DNA of 61,433 nucleotides, taken from Candidatus Babeliales bacterium (GTDB taxonomy: Bacteria > Babelota > Babeliae > Babelales > Chromulinivoraceae). The notes below the pieces were generated by a model that saw only the letters and a list, made by a program, of their open reading frames with translations, searched no databases and was not told the origin of the DNA. The stretch is taken from assembly GCA_041660205.1 (NCBI GenBank), contig JBAZWT010000008.1, positions 1-61,433 of the forward strand. The letters are read 5' to 3'. The position numbers were made by a program, and so were the translations under genes. Below are positions 1 through 8,913 of the stretch, one piece after another. Within the stretch, counting starts at the first letter, position 1. Every line of letters begins with the position of its first letter.

Positions 1-33
1 GACTTTTAAATGGAGGTTTATTAGGGTGATCCG

Positions 34-88
34 CCAGCCTGCCCGGCGTAGCTTTACGCGAAGCATGGGTCGCCTATTGGCTATGGCG
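34..88 (+). repeat. Palindromic element A, copy 1
   Basis: GC-rich imperfect palindrome in AT-rich DNA. It matches 23734-23787 base for base except for one position (A here, C there) over about 54 bases. The core hairpin is GCGTA-GCTT-TACGC. The same core, more diverged, recurs at 37039-37097, 43866-43957, 44282-44390 and 57369-57439. It is flanked by a 12-base direct repeat AAATGGAGGTTT at 8-19 and 95-106; the second copy holds the ribosome binding site of the next gene. Confidence 0.8.
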
Positions 89-108
89 GACTAGAAATGG
101 AGGTTTTT

Positions 109-567
109 ATGAACAAGCAAAGTATGTTTTATTTGATATTGTTTTTCAATATTATGCAGACTGGCAGGGTGTTTTCGCACATGCACAGCACTCATTATCG
201 CACAATTGATCCGATGGTTGATTTTCGAGCTCCTCAGTCACTGACAGAGCGGATGCAGGAAGGTTTGATAGCTGTTGAAGGAATGCTGCAAGGCTCATCT
301 GGTAACGCAGAAGGCTTAGGTGCGGTACTGTCTGATGTTTTATCTGAGCTAACTGTGCTCAGTGATGTGTACGGTAGCATGATTGGCAAGTCTAATATAA
401 ACAGAGTCTACAACGAGGATCGTGAGTATTTACAAAAAATGATTGATCGAATCGATAGTATGATTCACGAGCTTGAAAGATCGGTAAACTTATCGGATGA
501 AGATGAATCAGTGTTGCAAGAAAATATTGAATTGGTTGGACAATTACGTAGCAAAATGGGCGTGTAA
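109..567 (+). CDS. Small secreted protein, unknown function
   Basis: Not recognised. I place the start at ATG 109 rather than the in-frame ATG at 97, because the GGAGG at 99-103 is then a well-spaced ribosome binding site. The resulting 152-residue protein opens with a hydrophobic signal-like stretch (YLILFFNIMQTGRVFS). The rest is polar and acidic with predicted helices (LQKMIDRIDSMIHELERS), possibly a coiled coil. No Cys pairs or catalytic motif are seen. It converges on the barrel gene at 608-1843. Palindromic element A lies just upstream, so its leader may have been remodelled by that insertion. Confidence 0.7.
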   Translation: MNKQSMFYLILFFNIMQTGRVFSHMHSTHYRTIDPMVDFRAPQSLTERMQEGLIAVEGMLQGSSGNAEGLGAVLSDVLSELTVLSDVYGSMIGKSNINRVYNEDREYLQKMIDRIDSMIHELERSVNLSDEDESVLQENIELVGQLRSKMGV

Positions 568-608
568 CACATTAATGTGTTACAAACTAGTTTGACAAAC
601 TTGTTTGT
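564..608. terminator. Inverted repeats between convergent genes
   Basis: A perfect 20-base palindrome (GTAACACATTAATGTGTTAC, 564-583) covers the stop codon of the upstream gene. It is followed by CAAACTAGTTTG and by ACAAAC-TT-GTTTGT (595-608). There is no long T run, so termination in either direction is only probable. Confidence 0.4.
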
Positions 609-1843
609 TAAAAATCATACATAATGCTTAAGTTGGCTTGTCCTGAAATTACTGAAGTTTTAAAAGTAGACTTTCCATAAACGGGAAGGATGTAAACTAA
701 TTTGAGCTGTGGCAAACATTTTTTATCTTCACTGGCGTAACAATCAATTTCTGCCGAGAAGGTTAGCCACATCATCTCCCATGGTCTGTGCACAGGGAAA
801 GCATTGATAATGCTGTTGGGGAATTTATCGTTATCCCAAGACTGATAGGTAGTTTTAAATTGTTTGCTGTAAGAAACTCCTGTAAATAGTGAAACTCTTG
901 GAATAAAATGTTCTGCTTCAATGTAAGCGCCTGCGTAAACAAATGGTCTATGGTATATGGCGCAAAATCCTTTTTCTGGTAAAAAAACGAGATTGTTATC
1001 TCTTGTCGTAGGAAGAGAAATTCTTTGAATCGTTGGGGCATACGGCATAAGCGTTCCCGTTGCTCCTATGTTTAGCCAATCATATAAACCGACAGTAGCA
1101 CTTGCTTGAATAGGCAGTCGTATAGCTCCAATATCATTAGTTGCAATGTCAAACAAGGCAGTTGTCTGAGGTTCGATATTCGTTTCAGGTAAAGCAAAGC
1201 CCGCTTTAATAGAAAAATCAATAAAATCGATATGTGTAAAATTTTGAAAGTTTTGTGCATAACCTATGGTGAAATAGGTAGGTCCTATAGTTGCATCATA
1301 AAATTTTCCACCTAATGATTTGTCGTAAATTAGTTTATTTAATGTATTAAGATATTTTTTAAGTTCTGTGTCGGCATCAATTTCTGTTTCAGACAAAAGT
1401 AAGCAATTGTTTTTTGCTGGTGCAATAAGTAGATTTTGTAGCTTTATGTATGACAATGAAGATACGAAAGTGAAATAAAAATGCTCGCCAATGTTTTGAA
1501 CGTACCAAAAAGCACCACTTGTCGCTGTTAGGCGTCCTGAAATTAAAGCTTTTCCTACAGACTGAGAATCGTTGAAAGGTAATGATCGATCGATAATTCG
1601 TTTAAGTAGTGTTTCTGTTCCTTGATACGCAAGGAGGCCAACTTTTTGTCCGCTACAATCGTAAGAATTTTCTGATTTATAATATGAAAGTGAAGCTCCA
1701 ACTGTTTTGAGATCTTTGGTGGCATATTGAGGAGTTGGAAATGATATGGATGGTGCTCCAAAAGTTGTATACATACCATACATATTTTGTGACGAAACAA
1801 TGACAAAGAGAGCAAGAATCAAAAAAGATGATTTTAATTTCAT
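608..1843 (-). CDS. Predicted outer-membrane beta-barrel protein
   Basis: Unrecognised 411-residue exported protein. It starts with a clear signal peptide (MKLKSSFLILALFVIVSS) and continues with alternating aromatic and glycine-rich strands. It ends in YDF, the terminal aromatic residue that the BAM complex uses as an insertion signal in Gram-negative barrels. Repeated short strand patterns such as FYFTFVSSLSYIKL and FTIGYAQNF support a barrel. It shows no obvious similarity to the four large paralogous barrel proteins further along the window. Transcribed alone on the minus strand, divergent from grpE. Confidence 0.65.
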   Translation of the reverse strand: MKLKSSFLILALFVIVSSQNMYGMYTTFGAPSISFPTPQYATKDLKTVGASLSYYKSENSYDCSGQKVGLLAYQGTETLLKRIIDRSLPFNDSQSVGKALISGRLTATSGAFWYVQNIGEHFYFTFVSSLSYIKLQNLLIAPAKNNCLLLSETEIDADTELKKYLNTLNKLIYDKSLGGKFYDATIGPTYFTIGYAQNFQNFTHIDFIDFSIKAGFALPETNIEPQTTALFDIATNDIGAIRLPIQASATVGLYDWLNIGATGTLMPYAPTIQRISLPTTRDNNLVFLPEKGFCAIYHRPFVYAGAYIEAEHFIPRVSLFTGVSYSKQFKTTYQSWDNDKFPNSIINAFPVHRPWEMMWLTFSAEIDCYASEDKKCLPQLKLVYILPVYGKSTFKTSVISGQANLSIMYDF

Positions 1844-2009
1844 AATATTTAAAATTTATATTTTAATGTACGTATTTTTATTTTTACTTAAGATGCTTTT
1901 TACTTGTTAAGCATAGTTTTTATGTTAACGTAAAAGTCTTTTTCTTTGGCCTTTTTTTTGTTACATTGTTTAGTGTTACATAATCTTAGTATCAAGAAAA
2001 GGTCTTTTT

Positions 2010-2546
2010 ATGGAATCAGAAAAAAAGAATCAAAATTGCTGCGATCACGATCTAGAAGATCAAGTCGAACAAAACAATAATCACGAAGAAGTAGATCAAA
2101 ATCTTCAAGGCTCTAAAGATGAAATATCAATGTGCGTTGCTGAACTTTCAATCTGGAAAGATCAATGTAAAAGAATTTCTGCTGAATATGAAAATTTTAA
2201 AAGAAGAACTGAACGCGATCAAGCTCGCTCTGCTGAGATAGCAAAAGAATCGATTCTTTTCGAGTTACTGTCATTTGTTGATACGTTTGAAATGGCGTTG
2301 AAACAAAAGAGTGAGGCTAATACTGCTGGAATTGAAATGTCATATCAAGCATTACTTAAATTACTGCAAAAACATAATGTCGTTGTAATGAAATCTACCG
2401 AAACATTTGATCCGGAATTTCATGAAGCTGTGATGCAAGTGCAATCTGACAAACATCAATCGGGCGATATCGTTGAAGTTCTTTCAAAAGGCTTTACGAT
2501 GAAAGATCGTGTTTTGCGTCCAGCAAAAGTTTCAGTCGCTGTATAA
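2010..2546 (+). CDS. grpE: Nucleotide exchange factor GrpE
   Basis: GrpE releases ADP from DnaK during the Hsp70 cycle in the cytoplasm. The 178-residue length is normal. After an acidic, low-complexity N-terminus, the central long helix carries the family pattern AEYENFKRRTERDQ (about residues 67-80). The C-terminal beta domain has FDPEFHEAVMQV and the late pattern GFTMKDRVLRPAKVSV typical of GrpE. A purine-rich stretch (AAGAAAAGG) precedes the ATG. Unusually, dnaK and dnaJ are not adjacent; two small secreted proteins follow at 28 and 1 bases. No CIRCE (HrcA) operator is visible upstream. Confidence 0.96.
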   Translation: MESEKKNQNCCDHDLEDQVEQNNNHEEVDQNLQGSKDEISMCVAELSIWKDQCKRISAEYENFKRRTERDQARSAEIAKESILFELLSFVDTFEMALKQKSEANTAGIEMSYQALLKLLQKHNVVVMKSTETFDPEFHEAVMQVQSDKHQSGDIVEVLSKGFTMKDRVLRPAKVSVAV

Positions 2547-2573
2547 AAAATTAAGGAAACAGTTAAGGATTAT

Positions 2574-2927
2574 ATGAATAAAAAATTACTTTTGTCAGTC
2601 ATATTGTGTTTGGGTCTTTGCAAAGAGGTTGAATCTTCTGAAGTAATGGAAAAAGTTATGAATGGCATGAATGTTGTATCTATTGTGAAAACTATAAGTT
2701 GCATGAAATGTCCAAAGTATGAAAATGATTATGAGCAAAATATCGAAATTCTTGCACGTAATTTTGGACCAGCTTTACTTGTTACTGCGCAGTTAAGTCT
2801 TTTGACTTGTTCTTTACTGAAAGAAGATAGTTCACACATAGATTTTTGTGGCAAGTGTTATCCTTATAAAGAAATAGATAAGGCTAACAATGCGAATTTA
2901 TTTATTTCGATACTTAATTTTATGTAA
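2574..2927 (+). CDS. Small secreted Cys-containing protein
   Basis: Unrecognised 117-residue protein with a signal peptide (MNKKLLLSVILCLGLCKEVESS). The mature part has paired cysteines (SCMKC, FCGKC) and a hydrophobic segment (GPALLVTAQLSLLTCSLL) that could be a membrane helix. It begins 28 bases after grpE and ends one base before the next gene, so all three are probably co-transcribed. The layout (signal peptide, acidic stretch, hydrophobic segment with Cys, Asn/Cys-rich turn) resembles the next gene, suggesting an old duplication. Confidence 0.65.
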   Translation: MNKKLLLSVILCLGLCKEVESSEVMEKVMNGMNVVSIVKTISCMKCPKYENDYEQNIEILARNFGPALLVTAQLSLLTCSLLKEDSSHIDFCGKCYPYKEIDKANNANLFISILNFM

Positions 2928-2928
2928 C

Positions 2929-3576
2929 ATGAATAAAAAATTAATTTGGTCAGCTTTATTTATTTTTGGTGCTTACAAAAATATCATGTGTTCTCAGGAC
3001 TTTAAAAAAGGATTAGAGCTTGGCGCTGTTGGCATTTCTTTACTAGCATCTGCTTTAGAGGCGCACAGTAATTGCTCATCAAACTCTTCATTTCATAGAG
3101 CTCTTGGAAAAAATTACTCAGAACGCAAAATTGCAGAAGATATCTATGCTCCTATAAGCGTTGCAACGATTCAACTAGCTACTTTAGCTTGTTCACGAGC
3201 TTCAAATAATAATAATTGCGCTGTGTTAAATTGTGTTGTTTCTGCATTAAATATTGTGCGAATTAGTTACACTAACTTTGTGAAAACTTCAAAGCAACAA
3301 GATTTATTAGCGCAATCAATTAAAAATCAAAATTCTGCCTCAAAAACTATTGAAGATTATGATAAATTTATACAGCAGCTAGAGTCTGTCATTGAAGATT
3401 CTTTGACGCGAGACCGTAAGGGTCAAGAGTTAACTCCAAAGACTTTGCAAGCAGTAGATGAATGGAGAAAGGCTGTGCAAGAAGCTTCTGATAACAGTTC
3501 ATCAGTTTTGTCAGATAATAGTGGAGCTGCTGTTAGCAGAATTACTTCATCATCGCAAGAAAGACTTCAATCATAA
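2929..3576 (+). CDS. Secreted protein, distant paralogue of previous gene
   Basis: I choose ATG 2929, directly after the upstream stop, because it gives the signal peptide MNKKLIWSALFIFGAYKNIMC. The 215-residue product has a hydrophobic central segment with cysteines (ISVATIQLATLACS, NCAVLNCVVSALNIV) and a long polar, Ser-rich, possibly coiled-coil tail. The MNKKL start and the central pattern echo the upstream gene. Its 3' end overlaps the convergent gene at 3542-4648 by 35 bases. Function unknown. Confidence 0.65.
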   Translation: MNKKLIWSALFIFGAYKNIMCSQDFKKGLELGAVGISLLASALEAHSNCSSNSSFHRALGKNYSERKIAEDIYAPISVATIQLATLACSRASNNNNCAVLNCVVSALNIVRISYTNFVKTSKQQDLLAQSIKNQNSASKTIEDYDKFIQQLESVIEDSLTRDRKGQELTPKTLQAVDEWRKAVQEASDNSSSVLSDNSGAAVSRITSSSQERLQS

Positions 3577-4648
3577 TTAATGTAACGATTAAAATAGAAA
3601 TTAAATCTTCTCGATTTGCATCAACTTTATTTTGATACACGTAACGAATCTCTTTGATAATGTTTAATTTTTTATCGATAGATTTTTGCCAGCTTCGTAA
3701 ATCAAGCTGTTTAATTATCAGATCGTAAATTTCTGAGAAGTAGGCTTCACCAGCAAGTTTAATACTGCTTTCAAGGCGTTCTGTGATCACAGAGATATCT
3801 ACTTTTAATTTATTCAAATCACCAATCGGATCAAAATAACGTGACCCAATAAATGGCATGTATGAAAGCAACGGTAAGTTTTGAACTTTGCGTTCATACA
3901 ATGTTGCGAGTTGTTTATCTAAAAGTTTATCGAAATAATGAAGCTCAAGCTGTTGAATGTTTCCGAGTTCAAAGAAATCTAAAAGTTCTTTGTACTGAGG
4001 GTCGTACACAAATGCCGCTTGAGTATCGATAATGATTAGATCTTTTTTAAAGTAACCAACTGACGAATCGATGATTGCTTCTTTTTGAAAATCTGAAAGT
4101 GATTCAGTTTCAAAGCGAAGAAGCGATGCTATGTCGTGACCGTATTGTTCTTTTATTTCGCCACCAGTTATATTTTTGTTGATGTTGATTTGTATAACGG
4201 TATAAGTCGATTTGAGATGAAAGAAATTCGGTTTAACGATAAACGGTTTTATTTTTTTATAAATTGAGTATGCATCATTAACGCTTTGTTTTTGATATTT
4301 TTCATCAAGCTTAACCAGAGTTGTTCGTAAATCTTGTAGTGTTTCTGATACTGGAACTTTGTAGGTGAGTGAAACTGCACCGAATTGATGAATTTTGCTG
4401 CTAATGCATCGTGAATTTTCATGAGGGTGAGGCAGTTCAATTTCTAAAGGAAGGTGATAGTGTTTGAAAAATTTCGATACGTGTACGTGACCAGTCTGAA
4501 TTTCTTTACATTGTTTTATTGCTTTGAAGTCGATATCGAACCCAATGTCAAAAGCTGCGAAAATATAAATATTTCCTGAAAAAACTGGATTGTCGGCTGT
4601 ATGGATCTGGGTACTATGAGTATCAAGCGTATCTGAGACATTTTTCAT
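3542..4648 (-). CDS. C-terminally anchored protein, RMD1/DUF155-like?
   Basis: A 368-residue protein without a signal peptide. It ends in one strongly hydrophobic helix (LISILIVTLIMIEVFLAMM), so it is probably tail-anchored in the inner membrane. The C-terminal order, long helices with a KLNIIKEIR-like stretch followed by the membrane segment containing an IEV motif, resembles the RMD1/RMND1/DUF155 family. Similarity in the N-terminal part is weak, so I give the family only as a possibility. It overlaps the 3' end of the preceding convergent gene. A profile search would settle the family. Confidence 0.6.
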   Translation of the reverse strand: MKNVSDTLDTHSTQIHTADNPVFSGNIYIFAAFDIGFDIDFKAIKQCKEIQTGHVHVSKFFKHYHLPLEIELPHPHENSRCISSKIHQFGAVSLTYKVPVSETLQDLRTTLVKLDEKYQKQSVNDAYSIYKKIKPFIVKPNFFHLKSTYTVIQININKNITGGEIKEQYGHDIASLLRFETESLSDFQKEAIIDSSVGYFKKDLIIIDTQAAFVYDPQYKELLDFFELGNIQQLELHYFDKLLDKQLATLYERKVQNLPLLSYMPFIGSRYFDPIGDLNKLKVDISVITERLESSIKLAGEAYFSEIYDLIIKQLDLRSWQKSIDKKLNIIKEIRYVYQNKVDANREDLISILIVTLIMIEVFLAMMK

Positions 4649-4782
4649 AATTAAGGCTTCCTTATTTTTTTGAATTTACTGTGCGCCTTAAAAAAATCAA
4701 CCAAAATGTTTTTTTGGTAACTATTGAAAGCGCAATTCAAATTTGATTATCCTAAGTATATCAGAAATCTAGGGGACGGAAT

Positions 4783-5445
4783 ATGAATTTGATATATAAA
4801 CGATTTTACAGACTCTTTGGAATAGTTTGTGGCTTCTTTTTAACGTTGCAGGCTGGCAGTGGCACTTTTGAGCGTTCATTTACTTTAAAACCAGTCAGGA
4901 TTTCAGTATCGTCTCAAAACTTTCTCAAGCAAATTTCTTCAAGCTTAATGTTAATACTCTCAAAAATACGATCAGATAGTGGTAATCAAGACGTTAAAGA
5001 CATCGTCCAATTATGTGTTGAAATGAATAATTTGTTGCGGCAAAAAGAGTTTTTAACACATGATCACCATGTGAAAATTCAAAAAATAATAGAACTTCAA
5101 AAAAAATGCTTGGCAGTCAAGACCAAGCCCGTCAAAATTGATGTTGATGCTGTCAGTGAGCTGCTAAAAGAGACTAAAGAAGCTTTTGATGTAACCAATT
5201 TGCGAGGCTTTGAACCTGACGGCCGGTATATTAAAAAATTTCTTTCCGATTTATCTGAACCACATGCTGAGTTACATAAACGAAGACAAGTGCTTGATAC
5301 GATAGCAAATATCAGTGATATCATCACTCATTTTGATGGCGTGATGATTACCGACTATGATGTAGTTGTGCTTTTTTATACAGCATCAGCTCTATTTTTG
5401 GAGGCTTTATCTGTATTTTTGGAAGTGCAAACTAGGCTGAAATAA
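4783..5445 (+). CDS. Secreted helical protein, unknown
   Basis: Unrecognised 220-residue protein with a signal peptide (residues 1-25, ending near LQAGSG). The mature part is rich in predicted helices with heptad-like Leu spacing, and ends in a hydrophobic segment (VVVLFYTASALFLEALSVFLEV). Its stop lies two bases from the convergent lepA stop. A short GGGGACGG stretch before the ATG at 4783 serves as ribosome binding site. Confidence 0.65.
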   Translation: MNLIYKRFYRLFGIVCGFFLTLQAGSGTFERSFTLKPVRISVSSQNFLKQISSSLMLILSKIRSDSGNQDVKDIVQLCVEMNNLLRQKEFLTHDHHVKIQKIIELQKKCLAVKTKPVKIDVDAVSELLKETKEAFDVTNLRGFEPDGRYIKKFLSDLSEPHAELHKRRQVLDTIANISDIITHFDGVMITDYDVVVLFYTASALFLEALSVFLEVQTRLK

Positions 5446-5447
5446 AT

Positions 5448-7265
5448 CTATTTTTTCAAGATTGTTAAGAATGCTTCTGACGGAACAGAAACGGTACCAA
5501 CTTGTTTCATACGTTTTTTACCTTCTTTTTGTTTTTCAAGAAGTTTTCGTTTTCGAGAAACGTCACCACCGTAACATTTTGCTGTCACGTTTTTACGAAG
5601 AGCAGAAATACGTTCACGTGATAAAATCTTTGCGCCGATTGCAGACTGGATAATGACTTCAAACATTTGGCGCGGGATAACTTTTGCAAGTTTTTCTACT
5701 AATTCTCGACCGATTTTATCTGCTTTGCTGCGATGTACTATCACAGAAAGTGCGTCTACCGGGTCACCATTGAGCAAAATATCCATTTTGATTAAATCAG
5801 ATACTTCATAACCTGCAGGCTCATAATCAAAGCTTGCGTATCCAGAGCTGATTGATTTAAGCGTGTCATAAAAATCAGTTGCGACTTCGTTGAGCGGTAG
5901 CATGTAGCTTAAAACAGCACGATCTTCATCCAGGAAGGACATATCTTTTTGAATGCCACGTTTCTCTTGGCATAAAGCTAAAACGTTTCCTAGGTACTGT
6001 TTTGGTACAATGATGGTACTTAGAAGCATTGGCTCTAAGATTTGTTTAATTCTGTTTGGATCTGGAAAGTCGGCAGGATTTTCAATTGAAATTCTGCCTT
6101 GATCATGATTTAAATCAATGTGATACATAACGCTTGGCGATGTAGCAATAATGCTTAAATCATATTCTTGTTCAAGACGTTGTTTAAAAACATCCATGTG
6201 CAATAGTCCTAAAAATCCACAACGGAATCCAAGGCCAAGAGCTGTACTTGTTTTTTTCTCAACGTTTACGCTTGCGTCGTTGAGGGTTAATTTTTCAATT
6301 GCTTCTGCAAGAAGTTCAAACTCTGTGCTTTCAACGGGGAAAATTCCGGCAAATACCATAGACTTTGCAGGTTTAAATCCTGGAAACGGCGTAACGCTGG
6401 TTTTGCTGATAGAAACAGTATCTCCAACGCGCGCTTCTTTAATTGTTTTCATTCCAGTGATGATGTAGCCCACTTGTCCGGCATACAAAGCATCCATTGC
6501 AAGTTGTTCAGGGTACATTAAACCAAGCTCTAAAATTTCATGTTTGCAATTACTTTGATGAAGATAAACGTGATCCCCTTTTCTCAAAATACCGTCTTTG
6601 ATTGCAACAAGGCAAATGACTCCACGATATTCGTCATACCATGAATCGAAAAGAAGGGCTTTAAGAGGTAAATCACGATCGGACTTAGGAGCTGGCATAC
6701 GTGTGACAATAGCTTCCAAGATGTCATTCATGCCGACGCCTGTTTTGGCTGAGCATGAAATAATTTCTTCTGGCATAAAATCAAACAAGCTGTACAGCTC
6801 ATTAGCTATTTTTGGAACGTTTGCATTAGGCAAATCTATTTTGTTGAGCAATGGAATGATTTTTAAATCTTGCTCGTATGCTAAATAAAAGTTGGCCATT
6901 GTTTGAGCTTGGACACCTTGAGCAGCATCAACAAGGAGCAAAGCCCCTTGGCATGCGTACAGTGACCGAGAGACTTCATAACTGAAATCTACGTGTCCTG
7001 GTGTATCAATTAAATTTAAAAGATAGGTTTCACCTTTGTAATCATAAAACATTGAGGCGGTTTGTGCTTTGACCGTGATGCCGCGCTCTTTTTCAACTTG
7101 CAGCTTATCTAAAAATTGCACGTTGAGCCCTGTACGTGTTGAAAGGGTACCGGTAATTTCGAGCAGTCGATCTGCTAAAGTCGATTTACCATGATCAATG
7201 TGGGCAATGATTGAGAAGTTCCTGATTTTGTCAGGGGTGAATTGCTGCAAATTTATTTTTTTCAT
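5448..7265 (-). CDS. lepA: Elongation factor 4 (LepA)
   Basis: LepA/EF4 is a ribosome-associated GTPase that acts on stalled or mis-translocated ribosomes and on initiation complexes. All GTPase motifs are visible: G1 AHIDHGKST near residues 21-29, G3 DTPGHVDF, G4 NKID, followed by the EF-G-like domains. The C-terminal LepA-specific domain has KRKLLEKQKEGKKRMK, and the 605-residue length matches the family (~600). It is monocistronic, convergent with the secreted gene at 4783-5445 and divergent from the chitinase. Confidence 0.98.
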   Translation of the reverse strand: MKKINLQQFTPDKIRNFSIIAHIDHGKSTLADRLLEITGTLSTRTGLNVQFLDKLQVEKERGITVKAQTASMFYDYKGETYLLNLIDTPGHVDFSYEVSRSLYACQGALLLVDAAQGVQAQTMANFYLAYEQDLKIIPLLNKIDLPNANVPKIANELYSLFDFMPEEIISCSAKTGVGMNDILEAIVTRMPAPKSDRDLPLKALLFDSWYDEYRGVICLVAIKDGILRKGDHVYLHQSNCKHEILELGLMYPEQLAMDALYAGQVGYIITGMKTIKEARVGDTVSISKTSVTPFPGFKPAKSMVFAGIFPVESTEFELLAEAIEKLTLNDASVNVEKKTSTALGLGFRCGFLGLLHMDVFKQRLEQEYDLSIIATSPSVMYHIDLNHDQGRISIENPADFPDPNRIKQILEPMLLSTIIVPKQYLGNVLALCQEKRGIQKDMSFLDEDRAVLSYMLPLNEVATDFYDTLKSISSGYASFDYEPAGYEVSDLIKMDILLNGDPVDALSVIVHRSKADKIGRELVEKLAKVIPRQMFEVIIQSAIGAKILSRERISALRKNVTAKCYGGDVSRKRKLLEKQKEGKKRMKQVGTVSVPSEAFLTILKK

Positions 7266-7302
7266 GCAGGTAGTTTAAGGTATTACTTTAGTTTTGTAAA
7301 TA

Positions 7303-7326
7303 CGAATTCGATATTAAAAAATATCG
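7303..7326 (+). repeat. Short repeat CGAATTCGATATTAAAA
   Basis: The 17-base core CGAATTCGATATTAAAA recurs at 36466-36482 and 41163-41179. The leading part, GAACTCGAATTCGATA, appears in inverse orientation at 54851-54866. All copies are intergenic. Here it extends into an inverted repeat (CGATATT...AATATCG). Confidence 0.6.
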
Positions 7327-7515
7327 ATCAATGCGCATTAATCATTGCGTGACAAATTGTTCGTTTTTGTCACCTCGCGACAATTCTATCTGAATTAATA
7401 TTGCAAAAATCGCTTAATACTCTTGAATTTTCGATTTAGCAATTGTTACTATTGATACAAGTTACCAGGGATACACGTTCGTGGATCCTTAGGCAAGTCT
7501 AAAAATGGGGGTTTT

Positions 7516-8760
7516 ATGAGGTTTTCAATTGTTGCGACCAGCTTTTTAATGTTCGTTCTTTTTTTAACGCATGCTATTTGTTTTACGCAGGCAGCATGTC
7601 CAACGCCAGTTCCTGATCGGTACAGCAAGGTTAAGCCGGGAAAGATTGTTGCCGCATATTTTGCTAGTTGGGATAAATATGGTCAGTACAAGGTTGCAGA
7701 TATTGAGCCGATTGCCAAAACGCTTACCCATATAATTTATGCATTTGCTAAACCAAATCCAAGCACTGGTCTATGTGAGCTGCTTGACCCGTGGGCAGAC
7801 GTTGGTGCTAATTTTGAGCATCGAAAAAAAGCTGGCGGCCATTTTGGTGAGCTGCTGCAACTTAAACAAAAACATCCACATTTAAAAATTCTTTTATCTA
7901 TCGGTGGTGGATCTCATAGCAAGCATTTGCCTGAAATTGCTCGAGGCGGTATGACCAAACAATTTGTAAAGTCTGCGGTAAAGCTGCTTGATGAGTATGA
8001 ATATAATTTTAATCATTCTGGAGATGGGTCAGAAAAACAGCATTCTTTCCTGTACTCAGAATTGTTTGATGGTATTGATTTAGATTGGGAATGGCCAGGA
8101 AGCACCGTTTCAGGTGATATGGTTGTGGCGTATCATGATATGGTTGCATTGTTTAAAAAAGAATTACATAAGCGGTCTAAAAAGCTAGGCAGAAAATCGA
8201 TATTTACCTGTGCCGTTCAGGTACATCCAAGCATTATCGAAGATTTAAAGTTGGGACTCATTGCTGAGTATGTCGATTGGTTTAACGTGATGGCATATGA
8301 CTTTGGTGGGGCAACAGCACCAGGCGTAAGTCTTAATGCTCCGATTTGTAACCAATGGTCACGGTATAGCGTTGATGGATCGATAAATGCTTTGATCGAT
8401 TCAGGTGTATCGCCAGAAAAATTAGTGCTTGGAATTCCTTTGTACGGTCATGTATTTGATAAAACTCAGGAAAAAATAGGATCACTTTTTGAGCGCACTG
8501 AAAAAACAGGTTCTTTGCGCTATGAAAAAATTAAAGATTTATATATCGACAATCCAGCATGCCATGCCAAGTGGCATAAAAAGTCTCACGTTCCTTATGT
8601 GTTTTGCCCAGATGATGGCATTTTTGTGAGTTATGATGATGAGCGTTCAGTGAAAGCTAAGGTTGATTATGCTCGGCAGAAATTGCTTCAAGGGGTAGTT
8701 TTTTGGAGGCTTTCTGGCGATGATAAGAAGCACAGTTTAGTCAAAGCAGCTTCAAGATAA
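7516..8760 (+). CDS. Secreted chitinase, glycoside hydrolase family 18
   Basis: Endo- or exo-chitinase hydrolysing beta-1,4-N-acetylglucosamine polymers outside the cell. A signal peptide (MRFSIVATSFLMFVLFLTHA) is followed by a single GH18 TIM barrel. The strand motif LLSIGGG lies near residue 130, and the catalytic DxxDxDxE box is present as DGIDLDWEW (about residue 188), with the last Glu as acid/base. NVMAYDFGG, GIPLYGH and the late VFWRLSGDD motif complete the barrel. No separate chitin-binding domain is visible. The 414-residue size is normal. Ribosome binding site TGGGGG before ATG 7516. With the GH81 enzyme at 29 kb it suggests attack on fungal or protist walls. Confidence 0.92.
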   Translation: MRFSIVATSFLMFVLFLTHAICFTQAACPTPVPDRYSKVKPGKIVAAYFASWDKYGQYKVADIEPIAKTLTHIIYAFAKPNPSTGLCELLDPWADVGANFEHRKKAGGHFGELLQLKQKHPHLKILLSIGGGSHSKHLPEIARGGMTKQFVKSAVKLLDEYEYNFNHSGDGSEKQHSFLYSELFDGIDLDWEWPGSTVSGDMVVAYHDMVALFKKELHKRSKKLGRKSIFTCAVQVHPSIIEDLKLGLIAEYVDWFNVMAYDFGGATAPGVSLNAPICNQWSRYSVDGSINALIDSGVSPEKLVLGIPLYGHVFDKTQEKIGSLFERTEKTGSLRYEKIKDLYIDNPACHAKWHKKSHVPYVFCPDDGIFVSYDDERSVKAKVDYARQKLLQGVVFWRLSGDDKKHSLVKAASR

Positions 8761-8913
8761 ATATAAAGTTTATGCAACCGTTCTGAGTTCTTCTATCCTT
8801 GTGGTTTTTGTCTGCTTGTAGTATCCTTGTACTTATAGATCTTTATGATATTGACAAGAAAATACTACGCATAGTAGATTAAACAAAATTGAATGTTTTC
8901 AAAGAGGATTGCA

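Noticed and set aside
1844..2009. CIRCE operator before grpE
   Set aside because: No TTAGCACTC-N9-GAGTGCTAA match or close variant.
5462..5653. Short plus-strand frame inside lepA, and similar frames across conserved genes
   Set aside because: Opposite-strand shadows of well-conserved genes without start signals.
7266..7515. Riboswitch or leader peptide before the chitinase
   Set aside because: Only a short repeat and AT-rich sequence; no recognisable aptamer fold or small frame.
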